DNA of 22,500 bases from Prorocentrum cordatum (Eukaryota > Sar > Dinophyceae > Prorocentrales > Prorocentraceae). The translations under genes and the position numbers were made by a program. The stretch is taken from assembly GCA_963575745.1 (NCBI GenBank), contig CAUYUJ010007258.1, positions 424,014 through 446,513 of the forward strand, written 5' to 3'. Below are positions 9,553 through 17,560 of this stretch, in pieces (positions within the stretch are counted from its first letter, which is position 1; each line of letters opens with the position of its first letter). The notes beneath the pieces are model-generated. The model was given only the letters and a program-made list of their open reading frames with translations. It was not told where the DNA came from and did no database searches.

Positions 9553-9690
9553 GGAAATGACGCCAGCGCTGCAGCGGGAGCACGAGTCGGAACGAGCGGA
9601 AGCACGGGAATGAGGCCAGGGCTGCAGCGGGAGCACGATTCGGAACGAGCGGGGCCCGAAAATGAGGCCGGCGCCTGAGCGAGAGCAGCA
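9553..9690 (+). repeat. ~53-bp tandem repeat, about 2.6 copies
   Basis: Units start ATGACGCCAGCGCTGCAGCG (9557), ATGAGGCCAGGGCTGCAGCG (9610) and ATGAGGCCGGCGCCTGAGCG (9662). The first two share GGGAGCACGA-TCGGAACGAGCGG. The third is diverged and truncated. Confidence 0.8.
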
Positions 9691-10083
9691 TTTTGGAAAC
9701 AAAAGCAAGCGAAAACCCAACTCCAGGGAATCCCGTGTGTAAAAAAACAGTACGCGGGGGGGCTAATATCTTCAAGCCGTTATCAGGGGGAGAGGGGTAA
9801 TAGTATTCATATTGAGTAATTGTGGAGGGAGGAAGGCTTCTTGCAAGCACGCCTGCTTCTCAGAAGGGCCGGGCCTGATCTATAGATGTAGGGCCAGCGC
9901 CTTCTTAGTAGAAGCAGGGGTGCTTATAAGAAGATGTCCCCCCTTCCTTAAACATTGGTGCGCGCCGCCAATCCTTTTTTCATTGGCCACACAGGTTGCC
10001 CCATTCTCGGCACCATGTGTCGGCGGACGTATGCGGCAGGGCGCACGCACGCACGCTCGCGCAGAGAGACGAGGATGGGTGAG
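9691..10083. other. no convincing gene
   Basis: Mixed, relatively AT-rich sequence with CACGCACGCACGC at 10043-10055. Nothing was recognised. Confidence 0.3.
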
Positions 10084-10275
10084 GTGAGAAAAGGAAGGAG
10101 GAGGAGTAGAGGAGGCGCAGAAGAGAGTAAGGAGGAAGAGGAGGGGGAAAGAGAGGAGGATGAAGGAGGAGGAGGAGGTTGGAGGAGGAGGTTGGAGGAG
10201 GAGGTTGGAGGAGGAGGAGGAGGAGGAAGAGGAGGAGGAGGAGGAGGAGGAGGAGGAGGAGGAGGACGGAGGATG
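10084..10275 (+). repeat. GGA purine array
   Basis: GGAGGAGGA units, regular from 10200, with three GAGGAGGTTGGAG-type interruptions at about 10171-10215. Homopurine on the plus strand. This is the last purine-rich array before the window switches to pyrimidine-rich arrays. Confidence 0.9.
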
Positions 10276-10434
10276 AGCGCAGTCGACCTTCGCTTCGCCT
10301 AATTATGTGAATCCGAGCCTCGAGGGCCCGAGAGCAGAAGGGCTAAGCCAACGAGCTAACCCCTGCATTCAGCAAGTCCCAGGCGAGCCGAGCATCCGTG
10401 GCAAAGTGCGCCCAAGTGCATCAGCGGAACGATC

Positions 10435-10600
10435 GTTATCACCAGTATCCTCATCATCACAATCTTCATCATCCTCATCATCAACAGCATCATCATCTTC
10501 ATCATACCATTCACCATCACCATCGCCATCTCCATCACCACCATCATCAGCAGCATAATCCTTGTCATCATCATCGTCATCATCACCATCAAAGGCCGCC
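10435..10600 (+). repeat. ATC/CAT triplet array, upstream of the second gene
   Basis: Degenerate ATCATC units with CTT, CAC and AGC variants. The same type, in the same orientation, recurs at 12065-12240, so the pair brackets the probable gene at 10784-11744. Confidence 0.9.
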
Positions 10601-10783
10601 GCGCGTTCAGGCCTTCTTAAGGAGTAGCGGCCTTTCTGCAACGCCCCCCCCCCGCCAAGCCCAGAGGCGGAGGGCCCGAAGATACCCCGCACACCGCCAT
10701 GTCGCCGTGTGGTGCTCCAGCGCGCGGGCGCCGCGCACCAGCCGAACACTGCCAGAAGGCCTGGCACCACATGACTTCGGCGG
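10601..10783. other. presumed 5' flank of the second gene
   Basis: Contains a run of nine C (10645-10653). An in-frame TGA (10772-10774) lies just before the chosen ATG, which fixes the 5' limit of that frame unless an intron intervenes. No TATA-like element was seen; dinoflagellate promoters are known to lack a typical TATA box. Confidence 0.3.
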
Positions 10784-11744
10784 ATGAAACACGTTGTGGC
10801 GCCCCCATGGTCGGGCGGCGCTCACGAGCTCAGGCGCACCGTTATCGGCTTCGACGGCGCCACTTCCGAATCGGTGTTGCCACTGGCTTTCCGCCAGGAA
10901 TTGTACTACGACCAGAGGACCGACTGGATCTACGACATGCAGATGACCTACAGCACACCGCCGTCGTCACCGACGAGGTGCCAAAGCTCATCATCGAGGA
11001 GCGCTTGAACGAGAGCACGCAGTTCGCGTGCGATTTCTCCCACACGGTTGAGGAGGAACTGCGCTATTGGGCTGAGCTTGACACGAACCAGCCGCTGGAC
11101 ATGTACGCCGAGATGTTCGAGACGAACGGCGACGAGCTGATGTGCTGCCACACTTCGGCATCCAGGGACGAGTTCACCCGTTCGAAGGAGCGCGAGATTG
11201 TTGACACCTGCTACGCTGGCACGGATGACCCTTCCATGGCCGACTCCAACTACGCCGAGATGGCCGAGACTAACGCCGACTACAAGCAGTTCGCGTGCGA
11301 TTTCCCCCGCATAGTTGAGGAGGAGCTGCGTTACGGGGCCGAGCTTAACACGAACCAGCCGCTGGACGGGTACGCCGAGATGGCCGAGACGAAGGGCGAC
11401 CAGCTGATGTGCTACCACACCTCTACCACAAGGCACGAGATTAGCCGCCCGAGCGAGCATGAGGCTGTCGACACCTGCTACGCTGGTACTGAGGACCCTT
11501 CCATGACCGACTCCATCGATGACCTATCCCCGTCGACATCCGCGACGCCATCAACGAGGCCATCGCCATGCAGATGACCCGCCTCACGGGCACCAGCGAA
11601 GAGATCGCATGCTTGGCCGTCGAGCGCGTGTTCGACGCCACCGTTTCTCACCCCGTTTGGGAGCAGGACGGCGCGCTGATGGTTGTCAACGGCTTGGCTA
11701 TCGATTGCAGCAACGACCTCGACGCTTACCGCTGGCTCCACTGA
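10784..11744 (+). CDS. repeat protein with 89-residue tandem modules; frame broken twice
   Basis: I do not recognise the family. Three consecutive reading frames look coding. 10784-~10956 starts at ATG (MKHVVAPPWSGG) and includes DQRTDWIYDMQMTY. ~10957-~11529 carries two copies of an 89-residue module: QFACDF..VEEELRY at 11020 and again at 11287, each followed by a YAEM-ET-GD word, LMC-HTS and DTCYAGT-DPSM. ~11532-11744 ends RWLH then TGA, and includes DIRDAINEAIAMQMT and EEIACLAVERVF. Both joins need one missing base: near 10955-10957 (AGCACACCG) and in the C-run at 11528-11531. The protein would be about 320 residues, acidic, with no evident membrane segment. Two same-sign single-base losses suggest assembly indels or a young pseudogene; introns this small seem unlikely. 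If the first break is ignored, the middle frame alone runs 10699-11577. It lies between two ATC triplet arrays. Confidence 0.6.
11020..11514 (+). repeat. coding tandem repeat, period 267 bp
   Basis: CAGTTCGCGTGCGATTTC at 11020 recurs at 11287, a spacing of 267 bp, exactly 89 codons. Similarity continues to the DTCYAGT-DPSM segment (ending near 11247 and 11514). A shorter word, YAEM-ET, appears three times (near 11104, 11251 and 11371), hinting at an older sub-repeat. Many differences are at third positions, as expected under protein-level constraint. Confidence 0.85.
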
Positions 11745-12064
11745 GCACGCACACGCATTGCTAGCGCCCCTTGCTCTGTCTCGGTTTTCTTTCAGCCACG
11801 CCCGTGCCCGAGCACGCACGCTGCTATAGCCGATGCGGACAATGGCCTCGACTTCCGTTCGCTGCATGGCCATGTGTCGAGTGTCAGTTTATGCCGAAAT
11901 TCTTTCGTCGCCTAGCTAACGGTGCGCCGGACGCCTCCCTGTGCAGCACCCACGGATGACGAGCCCATGCGGGGCAGTTCAGAAGCATTGGGTGCTCTCT
12001 GCGCCGGACCCTCGATTGCACACGATTTGTTTCACATTGTGCGTTGCTTGGTCCGGATGCCGAG
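11745..12064 (+). other. 3' flank of the second gene
   Basis: CTCGGTTTTCTTTCAG (11779-11794) looks like a pyrimidine-tract splice acceptor. CCCTCGATTG occurs at 12009 and again at 12257, either side of the next triplet array. No further coding exon was recognised. Confidence 0.3.
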
Positions 12065-12240
12065 GAACAAATCATCACCATCAGCAGCAGCAGGATCAGC
12101 ATCATCAGCATCACCATCATCATCGTCATCCTCATCATCTTCACCATCACCAACATCATCACCACCACCATCACTGTCAACGTCATCGCCATCGTTATCG
12201 TCATCGTCGTCGTCATCATCATCAGCATCATCATCATGCT
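12065..12240 (+). repeat. ATC/CAT triplet array, downstream of the second gene
   Basis: CATCAC, CAGCAG and ATCATC units, becoming CGTCAT and CGTCGT towards 12215 and returning to CATCAT. Same type and orientation as 10435-10600. Confidence 0.9.
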
Positions 12241-12299
12241 CCGTGTTCCTGCTGCACCCTCGATTGTCCGAGTCCGATTGAGGACCTCGGAATCGGCAG

Positions 12300-12508
12300 G
12301 CAAGCAAGCACCGATTTGGAGGTGCGCGCGGATGTCGCATGCCAGCGCTGCCCCCCCCCCTCTTTCCCGCGCGGCGCCTCCGGCGCCGTCCCCTCGGACC
12401 TCATGGCGGCGCCTGTGGCGCCGCCCCCGGCGCGATCCGCGCGCCAGGGAGGGGGTTCAGCGCATATCCGAAGACTCCGCGCGGACCTCCTAAAGTTTAT
12501 GTTTATGC
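12300..12508 (+). mobile_element. family B foldback (MITE-like) element, degenerate
   Basis: The left arm is GGAGGTGCGCGCGGATGTCG (12318-12337), then GCGCTG and a C-run. The right arm is GGGGGTTCAGCGCATATCCG, then AAGACTCCGCGCGGACCTCC (to 12490), and the outer end AAAGTTTATGTTTATGC (12492-12508). That outer end is repeated exactly at 19500-19516 and appears inverted at 20521-20536. The core (12365-12445) is GC-rich and has GGCGCC-type inverted pairs. Confidence 0.7.
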
Positions 12509-12537
12509 CGATTTCCCTTCGTTGAAGTACTTTGAGT

Positions 12538-12865
12538 GTTTTTTGATTGTTATATTAGTATTATTCTTAGGTTTATTATTATTAGTAGTAGTATTATTGG
12601 TATTATTAGTATTATTATTATTAGTATTAGTATTACTATTATCATCATTTTTATCATTATCATTATTATTAGTAGTATTATTATTATTGTTATTATTTTT
12701 ATTATTACTACTATTGTTATTAGTAGTATTATTACTAGTATTATTATTGTTATTATTATTATTAACTTTATTAGTATTATCATTATTACTATTATTAGTA
12801 TTATTATTATTATCATCATTCTTATTATTATCAACATTATTATTCGTATTATTATTATTTCCTTA
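12538..12865 (+). repeat. ATT/AGT triplet array, AT-rich
   Basis: Degenerate ATT units with AGT, ATC and ACT variants over about 320 bp. It is sharply AT-rich within otherwise GC-rich DNA. Frames across it read as poly-Ile, Leu/Val or Tyr-type runs on both strands and are not genes. It begins about 30 bases after the outer end of the family B element. Confidence 0.95.
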
Positions 12866-12903
12866 TTCTTCTGCTTTGGGTCCCACTTCTGGCCTCAGGA
12901 CCC

Positions 12904-13179
12904 TCACGGATCGATCGAGCTCGAATCTGGCAGGAAAAGGTGGGGTCGAGATAGCTCGGGCCAGTGTGTTTTCGCCACGGAGCTGTGATTGCTCACGGCG
13001 CTGGACCTCGCAGGAGCTGTGGGCGGCACCCCGGCCCAGTCGCCGCAGTGGGCGGGGCTGATGTCTCCCGGGCTTGCGCCGACGCCACCGATGTCCACCG
13101 CGAGCACGGCGGCCACCAAGTCCAGCGTCATGATGAAGCTGCGGGCCCTCAGCGAGGATGCGTCGTCCTCGTCCTTCAT
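12904..13179 (-). CDS. weak candidate exon, unrecognised
   Basis: A minus-strand frame starting at ATG 13179 (MKDEDDASSLRARSFIMTLD), continuing LVAAVLAVDIGG, and ending at a stop at 12904, has G/C third positions and a balanced composition. The frame stays open upstream to 13578, and a T-run plus CAG just upstream of the ATG could be an acceptor. However, a plus-strand frame over the same bases (from an ATG at 13061: MSPGLAPTPPMSTAS, through 13363) looks about as good, so even the strand is uncertain. No domain was recognised. Confidence 0.2.
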   Translation of the reverse strand: MKDEDDASSLRARSFIMTLDLVAAVLAVDIGGVGASPGDISPAHCGDWAGVPPTAPARSSAVSNHSSVAKTHWPELSRPHLFLPDSSSIDP

Positions 13180-13580
13180 GGGGACCCCGGGCCCCTGCGC
13201 CGCCACGACCCCTGGCTGGAGCCCCCGTGGGACAAAAAAAAGTACCGACACGTGCCCGATCCCGCGGCTCCGCGGCCCACTCTGGGTGCGCGAGCTGGCC
13301 GGGATGTCTGGGAGAAGCCAGCCGTGGCGCCGAGGGCCCTCCAAGATGAGCAGCGGTATGTGATGACAGCACGGCCCGCCCCACCCAGCGAGGACCCCCA
13401 CGTCCGACCCGGTGCTCCTGGGGTCCTGGCTGGGGGTGGGGGTGGCCCAGTGGCCCACAAGAACCCCGAAGAGCCACACACACCCCACCCCCCGCCAGGA
13501 GCGCGTGGAGCACCCAGTCGGAAGTGTGGACGTCCTGGCTCGGCATGGGCCGTATAGGTTGTGCTGTCCTCTGTACACCT
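13180..13580. other. GC-rich spacer, no firm gene
   Basis: Frames on both strands continue from the candidate exon but turn Pro/Gly/Arg-rich. An A-run at 13233-13241 is the only low-complexity break. Confidence 0.25.
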
Positions 13581-13584
13581 TAGG

Positions 13585-13745
13585 CGATGCTTAAGAATAC
13601 TTAAGTTTTCGGCCAGAGTCTCGATTGTTCTTAACGTTTCAGTGTAAATCCTAAGTTTTTAGTAGAACTGTTGGGTTTTTATTCAAGATCTGAGACTATG
13701 AATTTCTTAACCCATGATTTCTTAAGCATTTCGCAGGCTGTATAA
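13585..13745. other. AT-rich island with CTTAAG and TTTTT words
   Basis: About 160 bp of AT-rich sequence containing CTTAAG at three places, TTTTTAG, GGGTTTTTATTC and ATTTCTTAAGCATTTCGCAG. The last resembles an intron 3' end. A related patch (GAATTCTTAAGATTCC, then CCTATGATTTCAGCAAG) lies at 3395-3435. It may be an intron or promoter-proximal DNA; the sequence does not settle it. Confidence 0.35.
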
Positions 13746-13854
13746 CTGTCGGTGACTACCTTTGTTCTCGTAGGAGCGGGCTCCCGCTGGAGCTGGAGCG
13801 GCAGTGGAGCCTCGACGTCGGCCTCGGGGCCGCCGCCCCGCTCGCGGCCCCCGC

Positions 13855-13884
13855 CTCCGCCGTGCAGAGCGCAGGCGTCGCCCA

Positions 13885-13923
<39 letters not shown>

Positions 13924-13939
13924 ACGGCGACGACGACGA

Positions 13940-13972
<33 letters not shown>

Positions 13973-14181
13973 CGACGGCGACGATTTCCACGACGGCGGC
14001 GGCGGCAACGGCTACGGCGACGGCGACGGCGACGGCAACGACGACGGCGACGGCGACGGTGACGGCGACGACGACGACGACTACGATTCCCACGACGACG
14101 ATGACGTTTTCCACGGCGACGACGACGACGACGTGCGTCGTCGTGGCCCTCGCCTCTGCCGCGCACAGCGCAGGCGTCGCC
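13855..14181 (+). repeat. GAC array flanked by 28-bp direct repeats
   Basis: CTCCGCCGTGCAGAGCGCAG (13855-13874) then GCGTCGCC is repeated at 14154-14181 as CTCTGCCGCGCACAGCGCAG then GCGTCGCC, three differences in 28. Between them GAC/GGC units (13888-14135) carry in-phase interruptions: GATTTCCAC at 13982, GATTCCCAC at 14085 and GTTTTCCAC at 14105. The same interruptions appear inverted in the CGT array at 15681-15890. One plus frame reads as poly-Asp with DFHD, DSHD and VFHG words. Confidence 0.85.
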
Positions 14182-14474
14182 TTCACCGAGGGCGGCGGCG
14201 GCGGCGGCTGCGCCACCGACGAGGAGGTCTCAGGAGGAAAAGCACAGATACCGCTGCCCTTCCCTGGTTCTCTTCGGGCGGGCGGCAGTGGGGAGTGACC
14301 TTCATTTGGGGTGCAGAAAAGGGCCCTAAAGGGGCCTTTCAGGCACCCCCGTTTGGGCCCCTCTCCAAGAGGAGCCCGAAAGGGCAACTGCCGGGCTCTT
14401 TTCTTCACCCCCCGTTCAGTTAGCACCCCATGGCCACCCGCCCGAGTTTTGGCCTTTATGCCCCCCCCCCAGGA
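14182..14474. other. spacer with hairpins
   Basis: AAAGGGCCC-TAAA-GGGGCCTTT (about 14318-14340) is a near-palindrome. GAGCCCG (14372-14378) pairs with CGGGCTC (14392-14398), followed by TTTT. No gene was recognised. Confidence 0.35.
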
Positions 14475-14526
14475 GGCCCTCGTCGCCACGGCCGAATTCG
14501 CCTCGGGATCGTGGCCGGAACGCAGC
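14475..14526 (+). repeat. dispersed repeat family D, copy 3
   Basis: GCCCTCGTCGCCACGGCCG, then AATTCGCCTCGGGATCGTGG, then CCGGAACGCAG. It matches 9057-9110 and 6626-6685, and is separated from the family B element that follows by only a few bases. Confidence 0.65.
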
Positions 14527-14528
14527 TC

Positions 14529-14700
14529 GAAGAGGAAGAACTGCTACACGTCCACTTTCGGAGCTCCGCGCGGATGTTTTTGGATCTGCACCGGGCCCCT
14601 CTGGCGGCGTCTCCAGCGCCGCCCCTGGCGCGCTCCGCGCACTGAGGGGGCCAAGCGCAGATCCAAGAAATCCGCGCGGAACTCCGGCAGATTGTGCACA
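14529..14700 (+). mobile_element. family B foldback (MITE-like) element, most complete copy
   Basis: The left arm 14559-14601 (CGGAGCTCCGCGCGGATG to GGGCCCCTC) is the inverse of the right arm 14644-14686 (GAGGGGGCCAAGCGCAGATC to GCGGAACTCCG), about 85% by eye over 43 bases. The 42-base loop (14602-14643) has its own GGCGGCG...CGCCGCC pairing. Outside the arms, GAAGAGGAAGAACTGC (14529 on) matches 9138 and 7039. There is no coding capacity. The form (short, terminal inverted arms, several diverged copies) is that of a non-autonomous foldback or MITE element, although no target-site duplication was confirmed. Confidence 0.75.
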
Positions 14701-15354
14701 TTTTCCAATCGCGTGTCGCTCCAGGGTGCAACGGAGGCAGGAGAGGACCGCAGAAGAGTCCCACACGGGGACGGGGAGCCCGAGAACGCCCAGTGCTGGC
14801 AACCTCTTTGCCTGAGACTTCCTCACAATTTACAGTCGGACCGAGGTAGAAGATCGAGGTCGGTTCGGGGAGGGTACCCTGGCGTTCTTCGTGTTTGTTG
14901 GATGTTATTGTGCATCCTTGGGAGGGTAAGGTTCTGCTTGTTTTGGCCGACGGAGGGACTCATGTTCTTGAAGGATGTTATTCTGGCCTAGGTCCGACTG
15001 TATCCGTCTACATTTTTGTTCCGAGCGGCCACGATCCTCTAGTAAAAAATGCATTATGGTGCCAACGGCTGTGCTCCCACGCCTGTCCCGGCACGCTCTC
15101 ATTCGCCGATCTTCCCCTCGACCCTCTTATTCACCCTGGCTGCAATTGGCTTGGCATCGCTCGGACGTGTGCATTTTTCTCGGCAACGACCATCGAGGAG
15201 CATCCTGGACCATCTGGCAAAAAACATGCAGTAAATCGGAAAATGCACAGGGAATCGACGTCCGAGCGATGGCGAGTTGGGGTACTCTGGTGGGGTAGAA
15301 TCAACGCATGTTCCTAGACAGACATACGACGCTCCAATGTTTTCGGTGCGTGGG
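14701..15354. other. no convincing gene; weak internal duplications
   Basis: GGATGTTATTGTG (14899) and GGATGTTATTCTGG (14966) are a short direct repeat. TACATTTTTGTTCCGAGCGG...TAAAAAATGCA (15009-15054) resembles GTGCATTTTTCTCGGCAAC...AAAAAACATGCA (about 15168-15230); each can fold on itself. Open frames on + (14895-15317 and 14975-15298) have no family features. Confidence 0.35.
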
Positions 15355-15466
15355 TCCCTGGGGGTCTGGACGACTTTCCTATGGGACCAGTTTTTCGTCC
15401 TGAGTAGTTGTTGTTACCGTCCCGAGACCCGTGGAGGGCCCTGGGGTCGAAAATTGCTAAATTCTG
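15355..15466 (+). repeat. dispersed repeat family C, copy 1
   Basis: GGGGTCTGGACGACTTTCC, GGGACCAGTTTTTCGTCCTG, then AGT, then a CCGTCCCGAGACCCGTGG segment and GGTCGAAAATTGC. It aligns in order with 21519-21620 with moderate divergence. Confidence 0.65.
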
Positions 15467-15548
15467 GTCGCTCCGATTTTTCGGGAGTTTCGGAACCTTG
15501 GGTTTGTTCCTCTTTATCGTAGCGGCATCGGTATCTCTGTCGGTCTAG

Positions 15549-15723
15549 GCCTCCCACATGGAGTCCGAGCAGGCGGGATCGGAGGATCGCGCCGCTTCGC
15601 CGATGCATCGGCGATGCGGCGCGACGTGGAGCCCGATTTTCTCCACGCCGATGGCTCCGGTGCAGTGCAAACGTCGCCGATGCATCGTCGTCGTCGTCGT
15701 CGTCGTCGTCGTGGAAATCGCCC

Positions 15724-15781
<58 letters not shown>

Positions 15782-15792
15782 GGAAATCGCCC

Positions 15793-15829
<37 letters not shown>

Positions 15830-15972
15830 GGAAAACGTCGTCGTCGTCGTCGTCGTGGGAATCGTCGTCGTCGTGGGAGTCGTCGATGCATCGGTGATGC
15901 ATCGGCTTTTCATTGGCGATACGGCGCGATCCTCCGACCGTCGCCATCTGCTCGGACCCCACCTGGGAGGCT
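15549..15972 (+). mobile_element. CGT array inside ~46-bp terminal inverted repeats
   Basis: Left arm 15549-15594 (GCCTCCCACATGGAGTCCGA to GGAGGATCGCGCCG) is the inverse of right arm 15922-15972 (CGGCGCGATCCTCCGACCG to TCGGACCCCACCTGGGAGGC), with a few mismatches and a small insertion. Inside the arms are GATGCATC palindromes: CGCCGATGCATCGGCG is perfect at 15598-15613, and GATGCATCGGTGATGCATCG lies at 15886-15904. The core 15681-15890 is a CGT array broken by TGGAAATCGCCCC (15711 and 15780), TGGAAAACG (15828) and TGGGAATCG (15856). The structure resembles a foldback element that contains or captured a microsatellite. No transposase is present. Confidence 0.75.
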
Positions 15973-16084
15973 TCCAATTGTTCTGTAGGCCTCCCCTGGG
16001 GGGCGAGGCCTAGACACATCGGCATGCCCCGGGCCTGGACCATCATGGGCCCAGCAGTGGTGTAGACGCCCTCCTGGCACGGCT

Positions 16085-16280
16085 AGGGAGGCATAGATGA
16101 TCCAGGGTTGCCCCCCCTCCCCCGCCCCAATGCATATGGGATCGAGCTCCCCCCCCACCCGCTGGACGAGTGCGCCCGTGAGCCTCGCGAAGGCCTCGCG
16201 AATGGGATCGCCCCCCCCCCTTTGGTCGTGGTCCTGTAAGATCCTGTAGCCGTGGCGTGGTGGAGGGTGCCGGTGCACCC

Positions 16281-16357
<77 letters not shown>

Positions 16358-16358
16358 C

Positions 16359-16426
<68 letters not shown>

Positions 16427-16675
16427 CGTCGTCCGTCGTCGTCGTCGTCGTCGTCGGCGTCGTCATCAGTCGGCGTCGGTGGCATTGGCGTCGGCGTCGG
16501 CGACGGCGTCGGCATCGGCGTCGGCATCGGCGTCGGCATCGGCGTCAGCATCGGCGTCGGCGTCGGCGTCGGCGCCGTCCTGCCCACCCCATCCCATCTG
16601 GAAGGGGGTGCCTGTGGAACCCTGGGACCAATCCCATCAGGGGGGGGCCTGTGAACCCTCGACCAGGGAACATGA
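16085..16675 (+). repeat. tandemly duplicated segment, copy 1 (with expanded CGT array)
   Basis: This copy shares, in order with 16676-17010: ATGATCCAG, GCCCCAATGC-TATGGG (16125), GGCCTCGCGAATGGGATCGC (16192), TGGTCGTGG, CCGTGGCGTGGTGG, a CGT-type array, CCATCCCATCTGG, GCCTGTGGAACCCTGGGA and GTGAACCCTCGACC. The array here is long: pure CGT at 16279-16465 with a CCCCCG break at 16356 and two CCGTCGTC slips near 16426-16436, then GGCGTC/GGCATC hexamers to 16575. Confidence 0.85.
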
Positions 16676-17010
16676 ATGATCCAGAGATCCGCCCCCGCCC
16701 CAATGCTTATGGGTACGCCGTCAGCCTCTCGAAGGCCTCGCGAATGGGATCGCCCCTCCCTCCCCCCATCCATGTGGTCGTGGCCCTGTGGGCGTGGCGT
16801 GGTGGGAGGTACCAGTACCCCCGCCCACCTCTCCCCCCCTTCCCTGTGGGTGTGGGGTGCTTCGTCGTCGCCGTCTTCCGTCAGCGTCGTCGCCGTATGC
16901 GTCTTCGTCTTCGTCGTCACCCCCACATCCCAGCTGGGGGCGGGGGCCTGTGGAACCCTGGGGCCCATCCCATCTGGGGTGGGGCCTTTGAACCCTCGAC
17001 CCGGGATCAT
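16676..17010 (+). repeat. tandemly duplicated segment, copy 2 (short array)
   Basis: Second copy of 16085-16675, with the same landmarks (CCCCAATGCTTATGGG at 16699, GGCCTCGCGAATGGGATCGC at 16734, GCCTGTGGAACCCTGGGG, TTTGAACCCTCGACCCGGGA). The triplet part is only about 55 bp (16861-16915, CGTCGTCGCCGTCTTCCGTC and similar). Landmarks are offset by 573 bp before and 542 bp after a copy-1 insertion of about 31 bp. Confidence 0.85.
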
Positions 17011-17214
17011 CTTGACGCTCTCGGGCCTAAGGTTGGCCAGGATTGGGGCAGTGGAGATGTACGCAGACACACGACGTCGTGTTTTTGTTTCATGACGTGG
17101 ACCTTCATAGATGTGGACCCCTTCCTGGGGACCAGTTGTTCCTCCCGAGTAATTCCCAACTTTCTTGTGTGTTGGGTCCTCGTTCTGAATTCGCAGCGCC
17201 GCGCGTCTCTTTCT
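17011..17214 (+). repeat. spacer containing dispersed family C, copy 2 (partial)
   Basis: GTGGACCCCTTCCTGGGGAC, then CAGTTGTTCCTCCCGAGTAA (about 17114-17152), aligns with the GGGACC-GTT--TCCGTCCTGAGT core of family C at 15383 and 21539. The rest of the interval shows nothing recognisable. Confidence 0.5.
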
Positions 17215-17360
17215 CTTACTCCTCTCCTCCTCTCCGCCTCCCCTCCTCCTCCTCCTCTTCCTCCTCCTCCTCATCCTTGTCACCAGCATCATCTTCACCA
17301 TGTGTATCTTTGTCGTCAGTATCATAGCCTTGATATTCGTGACCACCATCTCCATTGATC
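17215..17360 (+). repeat. short CCT array and ATC-type tail
   Basis: CCTCCTCCT units at 17220-17275 are followed by degenerate ATC/CAT units (17280-17370). This is the same two triplet types seen elsewhere in the right half of the window. Confidence 0.7.
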
Positions 17361-17560
17361 ATCACCATCATTTCGGCGCACCCCTCACAATTTTCGTGAC
17401 CCCAAAGGGAGCTCCACCGAAGTCTTGACTGGCTGCGTGCGCACGGCGCCACCCCGCTCGTGTCGGCACACCCTTCGCACGTTTCGTGGCCTCCAGAGAG
17501 CTCGATCAAGAGCCCAAGTGGCCGCGTCCGCATGGCAATACCCCGCCCACTCTCGCGCAC
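17216..17560 (-). CDS. weak candidate: Cys-motif repeats with acidic tail
   Basis: The minus frame has two copies of a GHE-CEGCA word (GGHETCEGCADTSG and WGHENCEGCAE), 30 residues apart, giving a Cys-x2-Cys pattern that could suggest metal binding. It then has an acidic low-complexity tail produced by the GAT and GAG triplet arrays (GEDDAGDKDE then a Glu run). The pattern comes from the ~90-bp DNA repeat described at 17372-17640, and the third DNA copy upstream breaks this frame by one base. A plus-strand frame ending in a stop near 17655 (HFVTPKKLTQVVDLIRIARG) is also protein-like. The strand, and whether it is coding at all, are uncertain. Confidence 0.2.
   Translation of the reverse strand: MRESGRGIAMRTRPLGLLIELSGGHETCEGCADTSGVAPCARSQSRLRWSSLWGHENCEGCAEMMVMINGDGGHEYQGYDTDDKDTHGEDDAGDKDEEEEEEEEEEGRRRGGEE

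Noticed and set aside
13722-14489. Several >130-residue frames (poly-Asp, poly-Arg, poly-Val) on both strands
   Set aside because: Produced by the GAC array. No frame has a credible non-repeat domain on either side.
15910-17358. Overlapping frames of 368 and 481 residues
   Set aside because: Both run through the CGT arrays and duplicated GC-rich DNA, reading as poly-Arg, Ser or Thr. No conserved motif was seen.
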